A stretch of DNA of 64,000 nucleotides, from assembly GCA_020091685.1 (NCBI GenBank), contig CM034599.1, positions 34,573,920-34,637,919 of the forward strand, written 5' to 3'. The notes beneath the pieces were generated by a model. The model was given only the letters and a program-made list of their open reading frames with translations. It was not told the origin of the DNA and did no database searches. This DNA comes from Lutjanus erythropterus (lineage: Eukaryota; Chordata; Actinopteri; Lutjaniformes; Lutjanidae). Position numbers and translations under genes: made by a program. Shown piece after piece: positions 46,260 to 64,000 of the stretch (its first letter is position 1; every line of letters begins with the position of its first letter).

Positions 46260-46421
46260 GGCGTGTGTGAAGAGTGTGTGTATAGACGTCCAGACGGAGG
46301 AGAAATCAGTTCCACGCAGCTGTACTACTGATCAAAGGGACACACGCTGGGTCATCCCTCCTCTGCCATGTGATTTTCATTACTGCAACTTGGGGAAGAG
46401 TTCAACCGTGGACGGCTGAAG
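46260..46421 (+). other. Putative non-coding first exon of the paralemmin-like gene
   Basis: A GC-richer stretch after a TGTGTGTATAGACG sequence, ending GGACGGCTGAAG followed by GTAAAAG, a fair donor. It has no long ORF and would splice to the acceptor at 49935. The start is arbitrary; inferred from position and base composition only. Confidence 0.35.
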
Positions 46422-47483
46422 GTAAAAGCATTTCTTTTAAATATATGAATTTATGTTGAATTTTGAGAATTTTCTGATTTCTATTTGTGTAGCTTTTGTT
46501 GGTGTCTAACTTGTGTAACTGATATGTAATCTAACAGTCCAGTTAGTGCATAGGACAGTGCTGGGTGTGTTGTGTAACTACAGTACAGTGCAGTGTAGCA
46601 GTGGCACCCATTTACAGTATTTGAAGCTAAAAAAAGACTATGATCCTGCAGGAACAGTGTTCTAGAAATGTTCTGTCACTGCTAGAGGAACTTGTAAATT
46701 AAATGCTTCAACTTCAGGTATTCATACAAAGATCAATCTTGGATCTTTATGGCAGGATCACTCATGACTTTAGAGTTGAATGACAAGCGTTGTTTTAAGG
46801 AAAGGTCAATCATAAGTCCTGAAATTGAAATTATTGTCTAATATCTCCTTGTCCTAACAGTTTAAGTCCCCTCTGCTACAGTCAAAGCTGTTGTCCACCT
46901 CCTTGTTCTCACTGCTGTGACAAAAGCAGCCACTGACCACTTCAGTGCACTAAAGTGGTAATGCAATGAATGTGTTTAATTCAAATGTATTTTTCATCCA
47001 TTGTTGCTCAGTCACCAGCACAAGCTGGAGCGGAGCACGCTGACGCTCACTTGAACATGTACATTGCTGTTATTATTCATTTATAGAGTCCCGATTCTGT
47101 CATGCATATGAGTCAGTCAAGTGTAAGAGGGTCAGTCTGTTAAACTCTTGTGCAGAGTGCATTGCATTTAGCGTGTAGACACGTAAAGTGGAAATGCTCC
47201 TCTTAAAGAAGATTTTTTAACCTTGTGTTTAGTGTAAATATGTCATTGGTTTTAATGCAAATCATCCATCAGGGCTGTTCTGCTTTAAATCTTGTAGCAC
47301 AAAGCAAACCTTAAGCATCAGCTTTTCAGAAATACTGCTTTCTGCTACTGTAGCTTTGGCTGATAGCAGATACCTTTTTCTAAAACACCTGACATTCTGC
47401 CTAGTCTGTGTTTTGAAGTCGCTCTGAGTGATGCATTCATCACTCGGAAGAAGGGGAGGGTGTGTGTGTTTTGGAGAGATGAA

Positions 47484-47505
47484 ACACACACACACACACA
47501 CACAC
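47484..47505 (+). repeat. Short (AC)n microsatellite
   Basis: About 11 AC units following GATGAA, opposite a TG-rich stretch at 47457-47470. Confidence 0.85.
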
Positions 47506-48263
47506 TCCGTCCTCGGTTAGAGCACTTTAGAGGAGTTCGTCTGTCTCCTTCAAAGAGCTGATCCTCAGGGAATTTAAGTTATTTTTTGCTTCTTTTAAAA
47601 GTACTTCATTTATTTATTCAGAGAGGCCAATACTAAATGACAGCTTGTTCTCTCTTACTGTTGTTCATAAAACAACTCCACTGCACTTATTATTACCTGC
47701 CCCAGTTTCTGTGTTAGTGAAAGATGTGGATAGTATTAATGCTGCAAATACACAATAGTACCATGAATACTAGGGGTGAGTGGTATGCATAAAATTGCCC
47801 GATATAGTGCACACTATTTGTAGTTTTGCATTTTAATACACAGATGGAAATTAAAGGAAAAAGCTCAATAAATGGGTGCAAAATGATTTTAAAAAATGCA
47901 GATGCTTCTGTGCAGAGCTCAGTGGGTGTGAACATGATGTGAATTATGTGCTATAACCTTTACAATAACCAGATCTCAACCCAGTTTAACACCTATAGAA
48001 ATTTAGGAGCAACGTGTTAGATCACCACTGTCATTAAAAAAGACAAATGATTAAAAGGTTTAATTGATACCATTATCGATACTGATATACTGCTTAGCAA
48101 TATCGATACTCTTAGTGATACTAGTGTCCATATTATTGATATGGACATTATTATACTACTGTTCAATTTGGTGCAAAAAATAAAAATAAGATGGAAAAGG
48201 ATTCAACAGTTATCTTATTATTACTTTTCTCTGCAGGAATAATAAGTTAAATTGTTTCTTGAG

Positions 48264-48569
48264 TTGGCACAGTGGTCCAGTGGTTTGCACTGTGGTCTCA
48301 CAGGAGTTTGAATCCCCTGTGGGCTGAGGCGTTTGTGGCTGGGGCAGAGCCTTACTGTGGCGAGTTTGCATGTTCTCCTCGTGCCCGCCTGGTTTCTCTC
48401 TGGATTCCTCCCACAGTCCAAAGACATGCAGCATAATAGATTAACTGATAACTCTAAATTGCCTGTGAGCGTGAATGTGAGCGTGAATGGTTGTCTCTTT
48501 CTATATGTCAACCCTGCGATGAACTGGCGACTCGCCAAATGTCAGCTGGGATAGGCTCCAGCCCCCCCA
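48264..48569 (+). mobile_element. tRNA-derived SINE
   Basis: The head TTGGCACAGTGGTCCAGTGG and the B-box-like GAGTTTGAATCCCC show the tRNA-derived promoter. The body has GAGTTTGCATGTTCTCCTCG, CCTCCCACAGTCCAAAGAC, CTCTAAATTGCC and GGGATAGGCTCCAGCCCCCC, all standard for a very common teleost SINE. Diverged, and without coding capacity. Confidence 0.85.
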
Positions 48570-49948
48570 TACATACACTTCTTGAGTTACTGCATTTATC
48601 TACATTTTCATTAAATTTAGTAAATATAATTTTGAATGTTTGATCCTGTCAGCTGTTTCTTACAAATAAGGAAGCAGCTTATGGATGAATGGTGTGCATC
48701 TCTTCAGTCGTGGAAACAATGGCAAGGAGCATTAAAGCTGTTCTGAAATTTCACAATGGCCCAACATTTCACTAAGACACCTAGTAATGGGTTTGCTAGG
48801 TGATGACCTCAGTGTATCACCTATCCTGCTGTAGTTCTTTTTCTGAAAAGTCAATTGAGAAATGCTGACTGTTTGCTCACAACTTTGTTCCAGAATAAAA
48901 TATCTCAGCAGCTGTTCAAAAGATTGCCATGAAATTAGGTACAGATATTTATGGTCCCCATAAGGTCAATGATAATGGCTTTGGTAATACCTTGACTTTT
49001 CCTCTAATTCCACCACAAGGGTCACATTGAGCAATATTACTCCTAGGGATAATTTGGAGTACTGCAGGGGGTACTTAAGTTTTGTTTCTTAATTTAAAAA
49101 GTATCATCATGTCATGCATAATTCCTGAAATAATTCTTCTTTCAACTGTGCTTTGCTGTTTGCTATGCTATGTTGCTAAATCATTCTGACATTTTTTTCT
49201 CTCAACAAAAGTTTAGTTTAGTTAGTTTCAGTTAGTTTATTGTGCCACAGTAAAGACAGTTGTTGGAAAACTCAGGTTCTACTTTCTAGCTTTTTCTGGA
49301 CTTCTATTCATATGTCATGTTCTTTGTCATTAAGTTAGCTAGTAAATAGATCTTAATGGGAAAATTCACTACTGTTTATGTGGATTTGTAGTCAGTGTCG
49401 ATGGTAAATGTAGTCCACTGAGGTAATAAATTCCTTAGTGTGTCACCAAGAAAGCTGAGTTCTCCTGCTTGCAGAGCTGTTCCGCTAATGACTACATTTA
49501 TCAGGAGGCATCACATGCAAATTTGTGACGCCCACACCCACGTTGCTGTGCATCACCACTGTACCCCATAGCTATTACTTTGTTCACTAAAACATAGTGT
49601 TAGGTAACAAAAATACTCATTTAGCATGCCCTTTAGCCACCCAGAAGTGGAGACTAGAAATCCAAAATGAAATAACCTTCCTTATTGTCAGCTACATCAC
49701 TGTGACATCACTGGATGCAGGAAAAACAACAGATTTTGCAGCATTAAAACTCCAATCATTCAGTAAATATAGCCTGCACTGAGGAATTCAGTGGTTCAAT
49801 TGACTACATATACCATCACCATCACAACAGAGTGGACAGCCACATAAGAAGTGGTGAATTTTACCTTCAAGTTTTTTTAAAATGATTTCCGAGCTTAAAA
49901 ATGAACTTGCAGTTTTCTGTTTGTTTTCTGTGCAGCAAGGGAAAATAG

Positions 49949-50608
49949 ATGAAGAAGCAAGGAAAAGGCGATACTGCCACCATCCCCCTCTCTTCCCCAA
50001 CAGGGAGCAGCGGTGTGCAGGTCTACCATGACTACCAGAAAGTGGCTTTTAAGATGTTTCCCGGGAATGGTCATGCAACAGAAAACGGTTCTCACGCCAG
50101 GAGAGACACCAGCAAGATGTCCTCTGTTCCAGACATCATCTGTAACAGCCCGGACCAGAGGAACAGTGTGAAAGACAACAGCATTCAGAGGAACTCCACA
50201 TGGACGATGGATTCAAGCAGCCAGGCCTATTCAGGTGCGGAGGACAACTCCACAGACCCACATGAGACCCTGACAGAGACCTCAACTCTGACCTTTGTGG
50301 ATGCCCACACCCTGGAGGAATCAGCAGAGAACCACAGCCTCCATGGGGTGGGGATGGTTTACCTCAAGGAGTTTGTGCTGATAGATGACGACGATGATGG
50401 AGACATGTCGTTAAGAGAGAAAACGGTCACAGACTTGTCCGTCATGGACGGGAGAGCTGCTGATCTGGTTCGTGGGAGGCTGTTGTCCACCTCCAGTGGC
50501 TCAGTGTCGGAGTGCAAAGAGGAGTCTCCGGCTCCCGAGGCGCCTCCACCAGAGGAAGCTGTAACTGTGCAGGAAAAGAAACGCTGCTGCTTCTGCACTA
50601 TTCTATGA
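49949..50608 (+). CDS. Paralemmin-like prenylated protein without coiled coil (219 aa)
   Basis: Single coding exon. The acceptor is at 49935, and an in-frame TAG directly precedes the ATG, which fixes the start. Near the N-terminus GVQVYHDYQKVAFK followed by ATENGSH resembles the paralemmin core (VY-D--K- then ENG-H). The middle is serine- and acid-rich (VLIDDDDDGDMS). The C-terminus KKRCCFCTIL carries a CAAX box with final leucine, favouring geranylgeranylation of C216, with C213 and C214 as likely palmitoylation sites, as in paralemmins. Paralemmins act at the plasma membrane in cell shape and filopodia. The usual N-terminal coiled coil is missing, so this is either a reduced family member or a short isoform. 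The family call is by eye; I do not recognise the exact orthologue. Confidence 0.65.
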   Translation: MKKQGKGDTATIPLSSPTGSSGVQVYHDYQKVAFKMFPGNGHATENGSHARRDTSKMSSVPDIICNSPDQRNSVKDNSIQRNSTWTMDSSSQAYSGAEDNSTDPHETLTETSTLTFVDAHTLEESAENHSLHGVGMVYLKEFVLIDDDDDGDMSLREKTVTDLSVMDGRAADLVRGRLLSTSSGSVSECKEESPAPEAPPPEEAVTVQEKKRCCFCTIL

Positions 50609-51500
50609 CCAAGAAGGAGATGAAAGATCAGATAGTTTTGAACCCTGCAGCTGTTTGTGTCAAAAATCAGGATTGTGAAGGTGTCCTGGACAATTCTGTC
50701 CAAGTACTGCTACATACTGGTCTTATATATATGTGTCCCTGTTGAAGCACAGAAGACATTTCTAGATTTTTCTTTCATTCAAATTTTTGGCATTTCTGTC
50801 TGGACATGAAAGGTTCAGTGTGTATTTATGGGGATCTGTTGGCAACATATGGCAGGAACTGAATATAATATCCATTAGTATGTTTTCATTAGTGTATAAT
50901 CATTAACTCAGAATGAGCCATTTTCTGTGTATTTATAGAAGGAGTGGGTTCTCCTCCTCATGCTGAACCGCCATGTTTCTACAATAGCCCAGAATGGACA
51001 AACGAAACACTAGCTCTATATAGACTTTTGCATTTTTCATGAGTTTTGCAGCCACTGTAGTTTCTCCTAAGCCCTCGGAAGGGGAGGGTGAGATGAGGGG
51101 TATTCAGCTGGTTGCAATCTACAACCTCCCCAGTAGATGCCTCTAAAACCTACACATTGGTCCTTTAAAAACAATCAACCTTTAAAAATATGTTTTATTT
51201 GCATCAGACATCAGCCACTTGTGTGTTTTAGTTTGAAACTCATTTATTTAGATAATTATGAAATGTGTGTGCTGAGAGGTGTATTGTTCTCAGTTTGATT
51301 TACATTTAAAGAATTCGATCATGTGGGTTAAGACATTCCTTTAAGTTTAACAAACATATCTTTGACGTGTATTATAAAATTTTGATACAAAGAAATGTAT
51401 GCATGAAATATTTGATCTGAGTGACAGACTTTGTGATAACTACACAGGTCTAGAAAGATCAGGTGCTAACAGCAAATAAAGATATCTTCAAATACCAAAG
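50609..51500 (+). other. 3' UTR of the paralemmin-like gene
   Basis: Ends near an AATAAA at 51475-51480. It contains a dispersed repeat at about 50815-51175 whose right end reads CTACACATTGGTCCTTTAAA; relatives lie at 53203-53398 and 1938-2130. Confidence 0.5.
50815..51175. mobile_element. MITE of the CCAGTGTGTA/TACACATTGGTCCTTT family
   Basis: Left end TTCAGTGTGTATTTATGG and right end ACCTACACATTGGTCCTTTA are inverted. The interior has the phrases AATAATATCCATTAGTATG-like and CACTAGCTCTATATAGAC. It sits inside the predicted 3' UTR. Confidence 0.5.
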
Positions 51501-54261
51501 TTTGTGTTTAGCTATTTTCCTTACGCACATACAGTGTTTGGTCATGGGACGTGGCATAACACCAATCACAACTACTGCAGAAAATACAACAATGATATCA
51601 CACAATGATTGCATCATTATTCCAAGGTGTTATTATATAAGTGGATGCAGTAATCATGGTTTAGCTTGCACTGGAACTTGCAAGATACCCCGTGGAGTGT
51701 TTGACCTCTAGTAGTGCTATGGAGAAATGTTTTTAAAAGTGGGTCCTCATTTTGCATTACTGGTGCTGTTCCCCTATGGAGTGTGGCCATTCGGAACATG
51801 TGCCTGTTCAGAACACATGCCCGTTTGCAGTGGGCCAATTGCTTGGCTCCCAGTATTGATGCCTGCGGCGTTGTCAGGGGACATCTCCGTTCAGACCATG
51901 TGGCAGTTCAGAGCAGGGCTATTCCCTGGTCCTCGGAAGTGCTGCTTGCAGCGTTCTCGAGAACCGCTGATCTGATTGAATTCACACTTTACTCTGCACT
52001 CCCCTGGGTCCTCGGCAATACACCCGCCATGTGTGAGGTTGATCGGATGAACGGTTCTTGAGATATGGAAAGGACAGTCATACATACATATACAGAGATT
52101 CCTTCCTTTGCAGTTAGATGATGCTGCTACAGCACCACCTATTGGCTAAATGGCACCAAATTTGCTACACATGTCCACTATATTTGGTTGCAATAGCACA
52201 AAGTGTTCAGGAGTTATGACATTTTTGATAACATAAGCCCTGCACACAGCATTTGAGCAAACTGAGGGCCAGCTGTAGCGAAACTGTATGGAATATCAAA
52301 AACGTAAAGTCCAGAGATGTTCTGTATTTTGTGTTGATTTCTTAGAATGGTGGAAAATTGATCCAGATGCAATTAGGCATGGTTTATGTAGATAAATTTG
52401 TCTGGATCCACAGAATCTGGGAAAAATTGTTTCTGAGACTAGTGGTTCAAATAGTACAGACCAAACCATAAAGTGTGCAGGGTTGTAAAGTTTGTTGTTT
52501 AAGCGCCACCATCTGGCCAAAATGCCCTAATTTCGACCCTGTACACTTTCTATTTCAACACTCCATGCAGTCTGAAGTTGACTGAATGAACAGTTGTCAA
52601 GAAAATCAGAAGACATACAGGCAGACAGACAGAGATTCCTACCTGCATAATTAGATCCACGTTCATGCACACACAAACACATGAGCGGTGTAATAGGAAG
52701 TCCTGACAATGGTTATTCCAGTGATCAACTTTTAGTGAGAGTAAGGTGCAAAGAAGCATGGCAAAGTGCCAACAAAGGCAGTGAAGAAAAAAGGAAAAGG
52801 TTGGCTTTGCAAATGCATTGAACACATTTCTGTTAGACCTCAAGAAGAGCCACGCTGTGTTTAATTGCGTAACACTGGATGTCAACTGAACTTTTGTTTA
52901 CACCAAACTCCACAGGGAACCTTTAAGTAAACCCCAAACCCAAATCTGTGTGAAGCCTGCCATCTTCTGGTGAAAGCACGACTGAACTGTCCATCTGCTG
53001 CCATCTGATTCTGTTGTGCTCTGTAGAGTGACCACACCATCACTCTGTCCCATTATATGCTATATTTTTGGTATTGCTGATTCAATTAAAAAATAATGTT
53101 AATGTATGGTTTTATAACATGGGATTAGTTCTTCCAGCAGAATCCATATTGATGCATACTGTATTTGAGAGTTGTTGACTTTGGTTTAAAGATATTATTG
53201 AAGCAACTTTAAAGATCCAGTATGTACGATTTATTAGCAGAATATCACACAAATGGAATATAATAAAATAAATGTTTTCATGTTTTGTTACTTTAGAATG
53301 AGACGTCCTTCCTCGTCCCTGGAAGCTCTGATTTTCACAGTCACTGTATGTCCTCCTACACACAGATGCCACTAAATCCTGCACACTGGTCCTTTAATTT
53401 GCATGGTATCATGTCCAGTTCTAGTCAGATTTGGACACACACAAAAACACAGAGCTCTGTCTGATCAGTGGTACAAACTGGAGTTAATCAGTCTAGTCCA
53501 GCAGGCACTGGTGTGAGGCAGTGGCTTGTTGATTTGACTGACAGAAAGACACCACCATGGACCCTGCTGGGCAGAAAGATAGGAGGTCACAAGACTTATC
53601 TCCCCTTCCCACAGTACGTCAAATGACACCCACTACCGACCCTGTGATAGTTCCCTTGACTTAAAACACCAGTTGCTTCCAGTTGCTTCTAAAAAATGAT
53701 TAATTTAATTTAATAAACAACTTTAAAAACATGGGACAAAGGGTAAGCTGCACCATGATATTCATAATTTATTTGGTCTACAATAGTAATGCCAGTTAAT
53801 ACTAACTTATGTACTTGATTTAGTGTAAAAACTTACTCAGCAATCATTATTTTCACACACATAATACTGTGTTTCTAAAAGATAATTTTGTTTTACAAAA
53901 TGCCAGAATTTTTGTCAGTGGGCATCCAGCAGGTTCATGAGACCAAAAATAGCCGTTATCAGCCACCGCAGCATGTTTATGCCAGAGTGCTGCGCGTATC
54001 ATCAGCATATCTGATGTGTAACCGAATGTGTCAGCAGCTGGCAGTTGAAACCACAAAAACCACCAGCTGCTACAAGACCATTGAGAAAAGGAGCTCTTTC
54101 TCAGAGTGACCTCAGCTCACCCACTCACCGTGTCCTCTCAGTCCTGGTTATCAAACCCACTCAGAATTAACATGGTCCACAAGACGGAAGTGAATCTTGA
54201 AAAAAAGAAGCTGGGGAGGAGGCTGTGTGGTTGAAGTGAAGAGCCCAACAGACTCTCGAGG
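51501..54261. other. Intergenic, repeat-rich
   Basis: No supported gene. About 51960-52130 and 52540-52660 look like two diverged copies of one unit: a TTGA(T/C)-GGATGAACGGTT-like phrase, then ACATACATA or AGGCAGACAGACA, then AGAGATTCCT. A MITE lies at 53203-53398. The susd1 promoter should lie in the last few hundred bases. Confidence 0.45.
53203..53398. mobile_element. Short MITE, same family as 50815-51175
   Basis: Left end CTTTAAAGATCCAGTATGTA and right end TCCTGCACACTGGTCCTTTA are imperfect inverted repeats 195 bp apart. No ORF. Confidence 0.6.

Positions 54262-64000
<9,739 letters not shown>

Larger units (their letters stand above)
43350..46260. other. Intergenic, repeat-rich
   Basis: It contains no supported gene. 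After the hotdog stop there is a possible polyadenylation signal ATTAAA at 43431-43436. A TG microsatellite, two dispersed repeats (43960-44397 and 45478-45862) and a short TA run near 44445 follow. About 44940-45020 looks like a MITE fragment (TCACAATATCAGATTTTCAC). Confidence 0.5.
46422..49935 (+). other. Presumed intron of the paralemmin-like gene
   Basis: No coding exon seen. In particular I found no coiled-coil coding exon such as paralemmins normally have. It holds a CA run at 47484-47505, a SINE at 48264-48569, and at 48896-49040 a copy of the GATTGCCATGAAATTAGGTA repeat. Confidence 0.4.

Noticed and set aside
48264-48330. tRNA-like sequence
   Set aside because: It is the tRNA-derived head of a SINE with the characteristic SINE body behind it, not a functional tRNA.
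51714-52061. 115-codon plus-strand ORF between the paralemmin-like gene and susd1
   Set aside because: It lies in repeat-like sequence, has competing ORFs in other frames and no recognisable domain or splice partner.

Overview
The window is from a ray-finned fish, most likely a percomorph teleost. It has short vertebrate-type exons with GT/AG introns and an AT-rich background. It is dense in fish-type MITEs and also carries a tRNA-derived SINE, a Tc1-like remnant and CA microsatellites. I assembled six protein genes exon by exon, checking reading phase at each junction. There are no bacterial features, CRISPR arrays or structural RNA genes.

Layout: (1) 1-3735 has no gene I can support. (2) 3786-20845, minus strand: a 21-exon, 1364-residue LDL-receptor family gene, probably the fish ovarian receptor lrp13. 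(3) 20846-23729 is a head-to-head intergenic region that should hold both the lrp13 promoter and the smad2 5' end. (4) 23730-33822, plus: complete smad2, 467 residues, with a 3' UTR to about 36000. (5) 37704-39600, plus: complete ier3ip1, 82 residues. (6) 40479-43349, plus: a 349-residue protein with a degenerate MaoC-like hotdog fold. (7) 49949-50608, plus: a 219-residue paralemmin-like protein with a CAAX box and no coiled coil. (8) 54262 to the window end, plus: susd1, with three EGF modules, eight sushi modules and the start of a fibronectin-III-like region; its 3' end lies outside. smad2 next to ier3ip1 matches the human 18q21 neighbourhood as I know it.

The genes do not form one pathway. 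lrp13 would act at the oocyte surface in yolk precursor uptake, smad2 in TGF-beta/activin signalling, ier3ip1 in the ER, the hotdog and paralemmin-like proteins at membranes, and susd1 at the cell surface.

The strongest observations concern modular growth by exon duplication. In lrp13 a two-exon unit carrying three LDLa modules is duplicated in tandem. In susd1 seven consecutive sushi exons are each exactly 180 nt in the same phase. Also worth attention: an lrp13 cytoplasmic tail without any tyrosine, so without NPxY; a hotdog protein whose catalytic histidine position is arginine; and a paralemmin-like protein reduced to its C-terminal part. I saw no clearly new multi-gene system.
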